DNA of 47,619 nt from Balneolales bacterium (lineage in GTDB: Bacteria > Bacteroidota > Rhodothermia > Balneolales > Cyclonatronaceae): NCBI GenBank assembly GCA_020832405.1, contig JAFIET010000020.1, positions 1 through 47,619 of the forward strand, written 5' to 3'. Below are positions 8,645-17,629 of the stretch, piece by piece. How positions within the stretch are numbered: position 1 is the first letter of the stretch; every line of letters begins with the position of its first letter. Made by a program: the position numbers and the translations under genes. Below the pieces are notes generated by a model. The model was not told the origin of the DNA and ran no database searches. It saw only the letters and a list, made by a program, of their open reading frames with translations.

Positions 8645-8690
8645 AAAGCAAAAATCCTCAGGCAGAGACTGCGCTGAGGCTTTTTGCTTT
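8645..8690. terminator. Bidirectional terminator between convergent genes
   Basis: The inverted repeat has A-rich/T-rich outer arms (AAAGCAAAAA / TTTTTGCTTT) and an inner GC stem (CCTCAG / CTGAGG). It would terminate transcription from both sides and lies between the plus-strand AsmA-like gene and the minus-strand GH81 gene. Confidence 0.8.
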
Positions 8691-8753
8691 CATTCGGATG
8701 ATTTTTCGGGGCGCGTGCGGATCGGATCGGGACTTCTGCTTTTCCGTCAGACG

Positions 8754-11700
8754 CTACTTCAGCAGAGTGAAGGTGCGGCTCAGGGTTTGGCCGCCGCTTT
8801 GGAGGCGGTACAGGTAGATGCCGCTGGAAAGATGCGCGGCATCGAAGCGGATATCGTGTGCGCCCGCGGCCTGTTGACCGTCGACCAAGTTTGCTACGAG
8901 GCGGCCGGTGAGGTCGTACACGTTCAGGCGCACTTCCGCGGCTTCGGGAAGCTCGTACCGGATGGTCGTTGCCGGGTTGAAGGGATTGGGATAATTCTGA
9001 TACAGTGCGATGCGGGCCGGCACCTCATCTTCAGGACCTGTGCTCGTTGGGCTTACGTAAGCGATGTTATCGTAGTACCAGGTGAAATCCGCACTGCCGT
9101 TGCCGGGGGTACCGAGCTCGAAAATCAGCACGATATTATCGTAGGTAAAATCGGGATTCGCACCGCTGAGGTCGAAGGTCATTTCCACCCACTCCCCGGA
9201 GGCCGGGATGGTCTGGTTTACCTCAAAATTGCGTGAGTTATCTGCACCGTTTTCAATTTTGAAAAGCAGGCTTGTGTTTGCACGCGGCGCCCAGACCTGA
9301 ATTTTCACTGGCTGTTCAGGATTGAAGGGCTCGGAAAGCGGGATGAGGGAACCGCCCCAGGGCGCGCCGTCGTTCTTCACCATGCGCGCTACTCGTGAGG
9401 TGGTATTGATACCGCTCTGATCCGGGTTCTCGATTACGGTACTTACGCCGCCGTCGAAATTCACAAAGGTTCCGTTCCAGTCGATGAGCTCGTTGTCGAA
9501 GCGGATCGGGAGCTTCACTTCGGTATCGGGAATTTCACCGGCTATTTCAGCGGCAAGCTCCCGCGCGGGCACTTCCATCGAAAATCCGTCCGAAAAGGTA
9601 ACGAGGCGCGGGCTGTCGCCGGCATTGTAGGCCACATAGCTGCGCCCGCCATCCGAATTTATGAAGACGCCAAAAGTCGGGATATCGGCATGTACGGTAA
9701 AATCGACCCGGCCGAGCGTTCTCAGGTTGTGAATCCAGTGCAGGGTGTGGGCTCGGGAGTTTCCGTCGAAGCGGTCGTAGTTGGGGTCGGCCTGCAGGAA
9801 GGCCAGGGCCTGTTCAGCATCGGCCAGGGCGAGGTACTTCCAGAAGATGTCTTTCCAGAGGTTGAGCTGCCCGCCGGCCGCACTTGAGGCTACGTTGAAA
9901 TTGTGAATTACGTACTCAGGATGCTCGCCCAGATAAAACGAGCCGCTGTGCACCGGCAGGATGTTGATGCCGTGTATGAATTCCGGCTGAAGGCCGAACC
10001 AGGTGGTATGGTTGCCTTTGTTGCCCCAAACAATGCCGAGGGCAGTGTAGGAGTAGCCCGGCGGGAAAACTTCCTCATCCACATCGAACCAGTACTGATG
10101 GATGGCGGCAGCTTCGGTTGTATAAAGATAGATCCCCAGATCGCGGATTTCCGGCTGCTGCGTTACTTCACCCCAAAGGATGGCCGCCGAGGCGAAGTTC
10201 ATGGCTTCGGAGCTTGATTCCTGATTGTTACCGTCGCCGAAGGCGCCGTGACCCGATGCCCAGGAATGACCCGCGTACACATCAAAGGAGCGCAGGAAGG
10301 GGAACATCTCGTTATCGCGGTCCCAGTTGTTGGCATCATGCACCAGCAGGTTAACCATACCGCCCCAGTTTTCCTGAGCCGCCCACTCGGGGTCGAAGCG
10401 TGCAATGGTAGCCGCGCTCATAATCAGGTAGGCATGGTGGAAATGGTGGTCGTTGATCTGCGTATTTGCGCCGTGATCAGAAGGATAGCCGGTGAGTACT
10501 TTCCACATTTCATTGTAAACATACTGCTGATCTCCGCCTGCCGTGAGCCAGTTTTGGACCCGTGCCTTCAGCTTGTTCATGAGCTGCGCTTTGGCACCGG
10601 CAGCAGGCTCGCCCAGCTGATCGGCAATGTGAATAACGTGTGCAAAACGCGCCATATCTTTGCCGTTTTGGTAGGTTGGACCCCCGCCGAGGTTGCCCTG
10701 CGCAACCTGATTTACAAGCTGCAGCATCTGTGCGCGGTTGTAGGCACCGGCATCGGGCATGGAGGGCAGCACGCCCGCAAAGCGCCGCTCGGTCGTGAAG
10801 ATGTTGCCGGCAAAGAGCTTCATCTCCCCCCTTGGGGAATTGTAGCGGTAAGGGGTCACAGCCTGCTGCACGCTCAGCCACTGATGGCGGTAGAGTGCAG
10901 AGAGGGTTTCGTTGAGGTTGCCCGGGGCCGTGTCGCGAAGCTCGGTTTCGAAGGTGTAGGTGCTGCGGAGCAGGGCGTTGGCTTCGTCGTACTCCCAGTT
11001 CACGTGCGTATCGGTCACGAAAGCATAGGCCCGTGCCCGGAAAAATTCGAGGGTTTCGGGCGTGTTATCCGGCAGAACAGCCACGCTGAGAAAACCCTGC
11101 CCGTTGAGGGTGCTGATGAATTGTCCGCCGGTCTGCCACTGCGAGCCCGAAGGGGCGAAAAGGCCGTAGTGCTCGCCGCCGACCGTTACCCCAAGCACTT
11201 CCCCCTGCTGATGCCAGACCGAGGCAGCGGAAGTGGGCGTAATCTGAGCCGATCCGCCGCTGATATCGAAATAGACGAAGGGAAGCCCGTGCCCGAGGGT
11301 GGCGAGCATCTCACGGCCGTTGCCCTGCCACTCGCCGGTAACGGTCCAGTCGCCGTAGTGCAGCACTTTGGTATCGGGAGCCGACATGCCCTGCACACCC
11401 ACAATCAGATGAGGCGTATAGGGGAAGCTGTAAGCGCGCCCGTCAACAACGGCATTAGCGGTGTAGCCGAGCTGAAGGCCGTCAGGGGCCGCCTTGAGGG
11501 AAAGCGGATGGGCGTAGAGCGGGGCAGAGTGCGGATCGCCGAAAAACGGAAAGAGGATGCTGCTCCAGAAGTTGCTGGTCTGCACCGGCTGTGTGAATGA
11601 ATCCGAGATCAGCGGCACAGCCGGCTGACCGCTGGCAAGGGTGGGGCCTAAAGCACCCGGAGGCAAGGTTAGGCTGTAACTGCCCTGCCCGACCTGTACC

Positions 11701-11807
11701 GTCTGGGCCTTGATGGCCGGTGCTGCGGTTACAAAAAGAAGGAACAGGAGGGTCCAAAACACAGATATCACAGGGCTTACGCCAGCCCGGCAAGATGATT
11801 TATACAT
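8754..11807 (-). CDS. Secreted GH81 endo-1,3-beta-glucanase with T9SS sorting domain
   Basis: Predicted 1017 aa when started at 11807, giving a direct signal peptide (~35 aa, ending IKAQ); a longer frame to 11930 exists but adds an implausible leader. GH81 family signatures: 'TSNFWSS...', 'PLYAHPLSLKA', 'NDHHFHHAYLIM' with the catalytic-region Asp, and 'GNNQESSSEAMN' with the conserved Glu pair. The enzyme should cleave internal beta-1,3-glucan bonds (laminarin, curdlan, fungal wall glucan). Behind the catalytic domain is a ~130-residue beta-sandwich resembling a carbohydrate-binding module ('WVEMTFDLSG', 'WYYDNIAYV'). The last ~85 residues are a 'YQNYPNPFNPATTIRYELP' sorting domain ending 'TFTLLK', implying type IX export and surface attachment or release. 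Confidence 0.9.
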   Translation of the reverse strand: MYKSSCRAGVSPVISVFWTLLFLLFVTAAPAIKAQTVQVGQGSYSLTLPPGALGPTLASGQPAVPLISDSFTQPVQTSNFWSSILFPFFGDPHSAPLYAHPLSLKAAPDGLQLGYTANAVVDGRAYSFPYTPHLIVGVQGMSAPDTKVLHYGDWTVTGEWQGNGREMLATLGHGLPFVYFDISGGSAQITPTSAASVWHQQGEVLGVTVGGEHYGLFAPSGSQWQTGGQFISTLNGQGFLSVAVLPDNTPETLEFFRARAYAFVTDTHVNWEYDEANALLRSTYTFETELRDTAPGNLNETLSALYRHQWLSVQQAVTPYRYNSPRGEMKLFAGNIFTTERRFAGVLPSMPDAGAYNRAQMLQLVNQVAQGNLGGGPTYQNGKDMARFAHVIHIADQLGEPAAGAKAQLMNKLKARVQNWLTAGGDQQYVYNEMWKVLTGYPSDHGANTQINDHHFHHAYLIMSAATIARFDPEWAAQENWGGMVNLLVHDANNWDRDNEMFPFLRSFDVYAGHSWASGHGAFGDGNNQESSSEAMNFASAAILWGEVTQQPEIRDLGIYLYTTEAAAIHQYWFDVDEEVFPPGYSYTALGIVWGNKGNHTTWFGLQPEFIHGINILPVHSGSFYLGEHPEYVIHNFNVASSAAGGQLNLWKDIFWKYLALADAEQALAFLQADPNYDRFDGNSRAHTLHWIHNLRTLGRVDFTVHADIPTFGVFINSDGGRSYVAYNAGDSPRLVTFSDGFSMEVPARELAAEIAGEIPDTEVKLPIRFDNELIDWNGTFVNFDGGVSTVIENPDQSGINTTSRVARMVKNDGAPWGGSLIPLSEPFNPEQPVKIQVWAPRANTSLLFKIENGADNSRNFEVNQTIPASGEWVEMTFDLSGANPDFTYDNIVLIFELGTPGNGSADFTWYYDNIAYVSPTSTGPEDEVPARIALYQNYPNPFNPATTIRYELPEAAEVRLNVYDLTGRLVANLVDGQQAAGAHDIRFDAAHLSSGIYLYRLQSGGQTLSRTFTLLK

Positions 11808-12018
11808 AGGTTTTTGAAATATAGAAGATGGGGGTATTAATACTGCTGAGCCGTACCCATAGCGATCAGCTATGGTCTGTTTTGCAGAAACCGGAATCGG
11901 GGCAGGAATCAGGTTCAATAAAATCAGCACTCAGCACTTAAAATATAATAAGCGGCTTAGATTTCAAAGTAAAACCGCTTCCCGCTTCCCGTTTCATGCA
12001 TCCCGATTAACAACTGTG

Positions 12019-12582
12019 TCAGTTCGCTGCTTTAACCCGGAAAGCAACTTCCATCTCAGGCAGGCGCATCAGTTCATCATTCACATACACCACATTCGGG
12101 ATGGCATGCAGGACATAATCGCCCGGCGCCAGGGGTACATCATTATAGGTTTGGGTTTCCGGATCGTACTGGCGCTCCGTTGCTTTCATCTCAAATTGAG
12201 TATCAAGCGTTTTGCCCACTTCAATACCGTGGTACCCGAATACGCCCGGCCCGCCTGAAGCGGTTCCGTAAATCCAGACCACTTCGCCACCCTGCCGCAC
12301 CAGAATATCCGAGATACGCGGCGGACTGCTAACGAGCCCCACTGCCTGCCCGGTCACGTTCCGCATGGAGAGCGTAGCCGTAAAGGGCTGCCCCGGCTCG
12401 ATTTCGCGCTCACTCAGCTCAAGGGTGATGCGCAGCTGCGAGCGGAAATCAGTGTAAGGCTCAGCGTCAGAGCCAACGGTATTGCAGCCGGCGGCGAAAA
12501 TAAGCGTGAAAGCTGCAAGCAAGAGCAGCCCTGCTGTTGCTGATGTTTTGAAAATGTGAGGTACTGATGTACTCTGATACAT
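12019..12582 (-). CDS. BsuPI-like lipoprotein A
   Basis: 187 aa. The N-terminal hydrophobic segment ends in a lipobox with cysteine ('FAAGCNTVG'), so it should be a lipidated envelope protein; an earlier in-frame Met precedes the signal. The mature part is a single beta-sandwich with 'ITLELSEREIEPGQPFTATL' and 'RNVTGQAVGL', the pattern of BsuPI-type (intracellular proteinase inhibitor-like) domains, which in lipoproteins are of unknown role. It is paralogous to the gene at 13760-14275 (same GCNTVG lipobox, same 'LRNVSGQ/MRNVTGQ' segment). The two are separated by an AT-rich two-gene cassette on the opposite strand. Confidence 0.75.
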   Translation of the reverse strand: MYQSTSVPHIFKTSATAGLLLLAAFTLIFAAGCNTVGSDAEPYTDFRSQLRITLELSEREIEPGQPFTATLSMRNVTGQAVGLVSSPPRISDILVRQGGEVVWIYGTASGGPGVFGYHGIEVGKTLDTQFEMKATERQYDPETQTYNDVPLAPGDYVLHAIPNVVYVNDELMRLPEMEVAFRVKAAN

Positions 12583-12769
12583 AAGCGGCTGATTTGGTTT
12601 AATTTGCTACGATTTAAAATACTGTCTGAAGCTCAAATTCTAAAGCCCGATGGCCCGGAAACGCCGGGTTTACATTGGTGAAACGATTGTTATTTGTCTA
12701 AATACATTTGTGCATCTATCTTAAAGATATCAACCATAAAATTTACTCAGTTATCGGTATTTTCCGGGT

Positions 12770-13287
12770 ATGCGTAAAAAGAAGTAGACATAGAGATTGA
12801 CAGATTAACCAACTCCATCGAAAACAGCGTTACGGGCGAAGTTTTCGACACATCTGTTGTGAAGCTTGGCAAATCAGACAAAACCGGGTTCAATCCCGAC
12901 GAGTGGCTTTTCGAGTGGGAAGCTGAGATAAATACAATCAATCGAGATGTGTACAAGTTGACAACCGTCAACAATCCGACGATAATTCATGGTTTGGTGA
13001 GTTTAGAAGTAAGGTCCGACCATATTTTTATCCACCTTATAGAAAGTGCCAACTTCAATAAAGGCACGAATAAAACATATCAGGGTGTAGCCGGAAATCT
13101 TTTCGCTTTCGCATGTAAAGTATCATTTGATAATGGGTATGAAGGCTACGTTGCCTTTGATTCAAAGTCTGCTTTAATTGAACACTATAAGCAGACTCTG
13201 GGAGCAATGCATATTAGTAAACAACGAATGTATATTAATACCGTTAATGCTTCGTATCTTGTTAATAAATACTTTATGGATAATTGA
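12770..13287 (+). CDS. GNAT-like acetyltransferase-fold protein with probable 5' frameshift
   Basis: The uninterrupted frame from GTG at 12859 gives 142 aa. The same frame is open back to 12778 and encodes a natural-looking start region (…EVDIEIDRLTNSIENSVTGE). A good ATG lies at 12770 but in another phase: it reads ATG CGT AAA AAG AAG TAG. One extra A in the A5 run at 12776-12780 would restore MRKKEVDIEI and a ~172-aa protein. The C-terminal half ('GVAGNLFAFACKVSFDNGYEGYVAF', then 'LIEHYKQTLGA') has the motif-A-like glycine loop and final strand of GNAT enzymes. Substrate unknown. It is followed directly by a 66-aa partner whose ATG is 3 nt after this stop. AT-rich compared with its neighbours. 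Confidence 0.6.
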
Positions 13288-13289
13288 CC

Positions 13290-13490
13290 ATGGCAATAGT
13301 AAAAGAACCGAAAGGAATTGATTTCATCGTAAAGTCTGAACCTTGGACTGACGAAGAGTTAAAAGAATTCAGACAGATTATGGCCAAGCAGAAGGCGGAA
13401 CTTGGTGAAAAGCAACGTGCAAAGATAGCAGGGAACTTAAAAAAGTCTCTAAACAACTTGCCAAACGGTGCAGGTAACTACGGCAAATAA
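13290..13490 (+). CDS. Small charged protein (66 aa), partner of the GNAT-like gene
   Basis: ATG at 13290 lies 3 nt after the stop of the preceding gene, so the pair is almost certainly co-transcribed. The product starts 'MAIVKEPKGIDFIVKSEP', followed by a charged helix (WTDEELKEFRQIMAKQKAEL) and a short basic tail. I recall similar small proteins next to such GNAT-like genes in Bacteroidota-type genomes, but know no function. A two-component, toxin-antitoxin-like role is conceivable and untested. Codon and base composition are as AT-rich as the partner gene. Confidence 0.6.
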   Translation: MAIVKEPKGIDFIVKSEPWTDEELKEFRQIMAKQKAELGEKQRAKIAGNLKKSLNNLPNGAGNYGK

Positions 13491-13759
13491 AAAGCTTTTC
13501 AAGCTGATTCACCTTGAAGGCGATGGTGGGTTCAGAGGTTGCTAAAAAAAGCAAAAACATAACGTTAATTCATCAGGCTTAGCAGCTTAAACCAAAAGAC
13601 GTTACCCCGGAAATAACCAAAGACGGTTTAAGTGCTTTAAAACGGTGCGGGCACTGTAAAGCCGTACCTGACAGCCCGGGCCGGAGTTGTGGCAGGCAGA
13701 AGGTTAGAGAAGCGGAGGCATACCAAACAGACCGTTTCGCTTAAGCTGTAACGCCAAAG

Positions 13760-14275
13760 CTACCGAACCTGAAAGCTTTGCAAAAGTTCCGGCAGGCTGC
13801 CCGGCTCGCCGTTAATGCTGATGGCCGTGGGCACAGCAACGAGTTTGTAGGTGCCAGCCGGCACTCCAACGGGCTGCCCGGTTACGGGGTCGCTCTCCTG
13901 CAAACGGGCTCTTATCTGGTGCGTTACGGTATGGGTCTGACCTACCCCGATTTCAAAACTCCCGATAATGCCGGGGAACAAAAACAGGGTACCCTCGAAC
14001 GGGATCACCGTTTCGCCCTGCATCGCATAAAATGCAAATAAGACAGGCACGGCGGTAATCATGCTCACCGGCTGACCGGAAACATTACGAAGCTGAACCG
14101 TGACCGTAATTTCATCACCGGGATCAACAGTTCGACTGCTCAATTCGAAAGTAATCCGGAGGTTGTTGTGGAAAGCTGTAACCGTATCTGAGTCGGCGCC
14201 TACGGTGTTGCAGCCCGTTCCGCTGATCAGGAGCAGGGCGGTAATCAGCGCTGATAAAATTGGCTTTGATTTCAT
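13760..14275 (-). CDS. BsuPI-like lipoprotein B
   Basis: With the start at 14275 the protein is 171 aa and opens directly with a signal peptide (MKSKPILSALITALLLIS) and lipobox 'GTGCNTVG'; the longer frame to 14398 would bury the signal and is rejected. The mature domain again has the BsuPI-like pattern 'ITFELSSRTVDPGDEITVTV' and 'LRNVSGQPV', ending in a 'YKLVAVPTAISINGEP' segment matching the end of the paralogue at 12019-12582. A lipidated envelope protein of unknown role. The two copies probably arose by tandem duplication, then were separated. Confidence 0.75.
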   Translation of the reverse strand: MKSKPILSALITALLLISGTGCNTVGADSDTVTAFHNNLRITFELSSRTVDPGDEITVTVQLRNVSGQPVSMITAVPVLFAFYAMQGETVIPFEGTLFLFPGIIGSFEIGVGQTHTVTHQIRARLQESDPVTGQPVGVPAGTYKLVAVPTAISINGEPGSLPELLQSFQVR

Positions 14276-14614
14276 ATAGCGGGAATCCCTCTTGTTTTTT
14301 TTGAAGATACGGATGATGGCGGTACTCTGTCTAATAACTTTCCCAATAGTAAAATGTTCCGGCAAGAACATCTTTCCTACAGTGCTAACCCGATGCATCC
14401 CATAGCTTCAGGCACACCTCCGGGGTGTTGAATCGCCTGAGGATTCGGTTACTGCGCACTAATTCACGATTGGTCACGGGTTAGGGCAGCTGCCGGAACA
14501 AGCCCATGCGGGAGAGTTACTTCCTTCAATTTTTTATTCATTTCCGGGAACATTTTGGAGCGGAGAAGCATTTATTTGTTGCAACAAGTAATTTTAACCA
14601 AATCCAATATCTCT

Positions 14615-15151
14615 ATGGCAGCAACAACCTGGAATATCGACCCAACCCACTCAGAAGTTAAGTTTAAAGTGAAGCATCTCGTTATTTCAACCGTAACCGG
14701 CAGCTTTAACACCTTTGCAGGAAACATCGAAGCCGAAGGTGACGGCACTTCATTCGAAAACGCAAAAGCTTCCTTTACCGCTGATACCGACAGCATCTTC
14801 ACCAACAATGCGGACCGCGATGCACACCTGAAGTCTGACGACTTCTTCAACACGGAAGCTTTCCCTAAACTTAGCTTTGAGTCAACCAAATTTGAGCACA
14901 CCGGCGACGGCGAATACAAAGTAACCGGTAACATGACCATCCGCGACATCACCAAAGAAATTGTGCTTGATGCCGTACACGGCGGTACCGTCGGCGACCC
15001 GTACGGCAACACCAAAGCCGGTTTTGAGATTTCAGGCACCATTAACCGGAAGGAATTCGGCCTCAAATGGAGTGCCATAACCGAAGCCGGCAGCGTAGTT
15101 GTAGGCGACAAAGTGAAGCTCGAACTAAACGTTCAGTTCGTAAAGGGCTAA
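14615..15151 (+). CDS. YceI-family protein
   Basis: 178 aa from ATG at 14615; the frame is open further upstream, but 'MAATTWNIDPTHSEVKF' is the typical start of the family. YceI proteins are lipocalin-like beta barrels that bind long isoprenoid-type lipids. The family pattern is complete: 'WNIDPTHSEVKFKVKHL', 'DAHLKSDDFFNTEAFPKL', 'GNMTIRDITKEI', 'GFEISGTINRKEFGL', 'GDKVKLELNVQF'. No signal peptide is seen, so this copy is probably cytoplasmic, as is common in this phylum. Followed by a clear terminator. Function in the cell uncertain. Confidence 0.88.
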   Translation: MAATTWNIDPTHSEVKFKVKHLVISTVTGSFNTFAGNIEAEGDGTSFENAKASFTADTDSIFTNNADRDAHLKSDDFFNTEAFPKLSFESTKFEHTGDGEYKVTGNMTIRDITKEIVLDAVHGGTVGDPYGNTKAGFEISGTINRKEFGLKWSAITEAGSVVVGDKVKLELNVQFVKG

Positions 15152-15174
15152 AACCCTGCTTTGATTTTTTTGAA

Positions 15175-15207
15175 AGCCAGCCTGCATTAAGCGGGCCGGC
15201 TTTTTTT
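15175..15207 (+). terminator. Intrinsic terminator after yceI-like gene
   Basis: An 11-bp stem, AGCCAGCCTGC (15175-15185) with GCGGGCCGGCT (15191-15201), has one mismatch and one G·T pair and a 5-nt loop, and runs into seven T. Confidence 0.85.
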
Positions 15208-15337
15208 GTGTGGTGTTAAGGCATTCAAAGCCGTGGTAACAGATCGTAAGCGCACTCGTTCGCAGCACGGCTGCACGCGGCCTGCACGGACTCTGTGTTT
15301 CATTTGATGTAAACTGCGGACCGGTTTCAGTAAGTAT

Positions 15338-15375
15338 AAAAAAAGGCCGGCAAACACCTGAAGTGTCTGCTGGCC
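15338..15375 (-). terminator. Intrinsic terminator for the decayed lipoprotein gene
   Basis: GGCCGGCAAACAC (15345-15357) pairs with GTGTCTGCTGGCC (15363-15375), with one mismatch. On the minus strand the hairpin is followed by seven T. Confidence 0.85.
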
Positions 15376-15442
15376 TGATGTAAACTTCTTTCGCGCATCC
15401 GGACTTCCTGTTTAGGCAGCCGAAGGGTTGCGTAAGGCGAAT

Positions 15443-16333
15443 CTATCCGCAGATATCGCTGTCGATAATCTCGGTATGGGTAAAACGCTCACCGGTTACC
15501 GTTACGACGCCCTCTTCTGTTTCTGTATCGTACAGAATTTTCACATCGTAAGAGGTATCCTTAAATACACCTTTCATCACAAATGTGCCGCCGCGAAGGG
15601 CCTGACTTGCCGGGTTGTAGTCAAACTCAAGGCCGGTTGCTATCCGCCAGCTTGTACCGGAGGGGGCATCTACTGCGCGATACTGTACGCTTGCCCCTGG
15701 TATCGAAGTTACGCGAAGGCGTTCAGAAGGGTTGGTACACTTCAGCACAAGATCTACGGTTGCATCTATAGAACCAGGGGCTACAGATGGCATCGTTAAA
15801 TTAAACACCCTTTCAAGTTCAAAGTTATGAAAAGCGGAGACCGAATTGTCTGATGCTTCTGCGGGGTTTAAAACCGTCAGCCAGTAGGAACCCGAATGGA
15901 ACATTCTGCTAAAGCTGCTTTGGCCGTCGGGAATAGTTCCGGCAGTGATATTACCGTGTTGTACTGCCTGAACTGTAAGTTTCCCTGTATGGCCGTTGCG
16001 ATCAACATTGATGGTTCCGTTAATAATTTGACCAGAGGACTGAAACAAACCAATCGAAGTTGGTGCCGTTAAATTTGCGATAGGAAAAAACACATAAACA
16101 AGTCCTAAGCGACCGGTATCCGGCCTTTCGGGAATCCTTATGTTGGATTCATTGAGGGGCAATGTAACTACCACACCTGCAGGGATTACAGCCGGGTTCT
16201 GATTATCTGTTGTGCGCTTAACGTTCACCTGCCTGAGAAACCGGTACGTCACCGGGTCTCGCTGCACCTTCCTGTTCAGAGTCATAAAACAGGGCAAGGT
16301 ACAGTTCCATATTTCCGGCGAAGAATTCATCAA
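15443..16333 (-). pseudogene. Decayed lipoprotein paralogue, C-terminal fragment
   Basis: C-terminal part of a gene that is intact next door at 17630-19303. The last ~110 codons ('TVDLVLKCTNPSERLRVTS' to 'EIIDSDICG') are almost identical to the neighbour. The part before ('INVDRNGHTGKLTVQ') aligns with 'INVNRNGNSGSLSFE' but is clearly diverged. It is out of phase with the middle fragment; the frameshift must lie between 16218 and 16333, since beyond that overlap each frame alone matches the paralogue. The first residues given by the open frame are therefore not genuine. Function of the parent protein is unknown. Confidence 0.75.
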
Positions 16334-16739
16334 GAAGCGATTCTGAAACTGAAAAGAATAATTCTAACGGGCTTTCTTCTTCATGCTCACCGCTGTTATT
16401 AAGACGTGCAGCGTTCCCGGCACTGGCACTGCTAAGCCTGTCGGCTGATCGCCCTGTTTCATCTGTTATGCGCATTGATGCAGCACCAAGCACCAAAGCA
16501 TTCAGATCTTCAGCTACTTCCCTGAATGACTCAGGGAGTACAATCATTGCATCACGTTCACTTGTGTCATAATACTCTGTTGCCACGGTTAAAACACCGG
16601 TAAGCGGGACTCCAAGTGCATCGGTTAGCCGCGTTCCCTGTGATAGTGTTATGCTAACTTCAGGGGAATCGGGATTCAGACCGCTGCCGGGCATGCCGCC
16701 GGGCCGAATGACGAGATCTTCGCCGATTTCTCCATTTGC
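16218..16739 (-). pseudogene. Decayed lipoprotein paralogue, middle fragment
   Basis: In phase with the N-terminal fragment but separated from it by a TAG at 16740-16742. It reads 'ANGEIGEDLVIRPGGMPGSG...', aligning with 'SGEVEGDVVIRPSGPTGSG' of the intact copy, so the TAG replaces a normal codon (TCG Ser would need one change). It continues through 'LTVATEYYDTSERDAM' (intact copy: 'LTVSTQFYDPTVGQAL') to 'LFYDSEQEG', where the phase is lost. No start codon of its own is plausible. Confidence 0.75.
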
Positions 16740-17219
16740 CTAGCTGTTACCCGCGCTTTCGGTTCTGAATACGACCCCCGGTGGCGGGTTATTGGTGCGA
16801 ACCATCCTGGCAAAAAATTCTGAGGTTCCCGTTTCAGTAAGGTCAAAACTACGGGTTATAGCCTTGTAGCCGGGTGCCGAAAACTGCATGCGAACCCTAA
16901 CCGGATTGTCTTCTGAAGGCTCAAGGTCATTTGAGACCCCAAAGTTTACAAAACCGTTGTTCACACGCACGCTTTGCAGCGGGTCGCTGTACATGTCAAT
17001 TACTGAACCGCCGGAAAGGCTCTCGAAAGTAACCGTTGTGCGGGCCGTTATCAGCTCTCCGGTTGCCGCATCAGTGAGTTGCACCACACCCGTTGTATTG
17101 ACGGGCTCAAGCCCGATTACCGGTGCAAAGTTATCAATGGCGTCGGTCAGTTTTGCCGAATCACAGGCCATAGAGGCAAGCATAATCACTAAAGCAGTTA
17201 AAGCAGCTCTTCTATTCAT
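16740..17219 (-). pseudogene. Decayed lipoprotein paralogue, N-terminal fragment
   Basis: 159 codons with signal peptide and lipobox 'LASMACDSAKL', then ~130 residues nearly identical to the intact neighbour ('DAIDNFAPVIGLEPVNTTG', 'GGSVIDMYSDPLQSVRVNN'). It ends at TAG 16740-16742. A short secreted lipoprotein could still be made from this piece. The N-terminal domain resembles a beta-sandwich adhesion-type domain, but I do not recognise a named family. Confidence 0.75.
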
Positions 17220-17629
17220 CAGTCTTAGATTTGAGATTCTAAAAAATTATTAAGCAGGCAAGCCCCGTAGTCCATCCTATAAAGAATATGTTATTTATTT
17301 TTAAATAATCATAAACCAACACTGATACCACCTCGACGTTTTGGTGAGGGGCTCAGCTTCATCAGCACACGCCCCTGAGTTAGGCAGGAACAAGTACCAA
17401 ACTGTGATCAGATATTTAATTTTGCATGCTGCCAGCAGCTCATAATGCCCTGCCGTCAACCGGTGAAGCAATTAAAATATCTGGCTGACTCAGCTTTGTT
17501 ATTTATGAACGTAACTACCCTCACATAAAAAAAGGCAACAGACCATTCACAGGTCTGTTGCCTTTTTCGCATCTCGTACAAACCTTTTGGCAGTTAATTA
17601 ACGAAGCCAAAGGGTTGGGTCAGGAAAAA
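17220..17629. other. Intergenic region between the lipoprotein copies
   Basis: AT-rich stretch (17230-17320) likely to hold the promoter of the decayed copy, then a segment without recognisable structure, then the terminator of the intact copy at 17531-17570. No ORF or RNA gene is supported. Confidence 0.4.
17531..17570. terminator. Terminator of the intact lipoprotein gene
   Basis: A perfect 14-bp stem, AAAGGCAACAGACC (17531-17544) / GGTCTGTTGCCTTT (17552-17565), has a 7-nt loop and A/T tracts on both sides. It works for the minus strand and could act in both directions. Confidence 0.88.

Noticed and set aside
10248-11600. 450-codon ORF antisense to the GH81 gene
   Set aside because: Shadow of a GC-rich coding gene; the opposite strand has clear GH81 motifs and a sorting domain.
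11808-11930. Upstream extension of the GH81 gene
   Set aside because: The extra 41 residues would place the signal peptide far inside the protein; the Met at 11807 starts it directly.
12885-12900. GGGTTCAATCCC resembling a tRNA T-arm
   Set aside because: It lies inside the GNAT-like coding frame and no acceptor, D or anticodon arms could be fitted around it.
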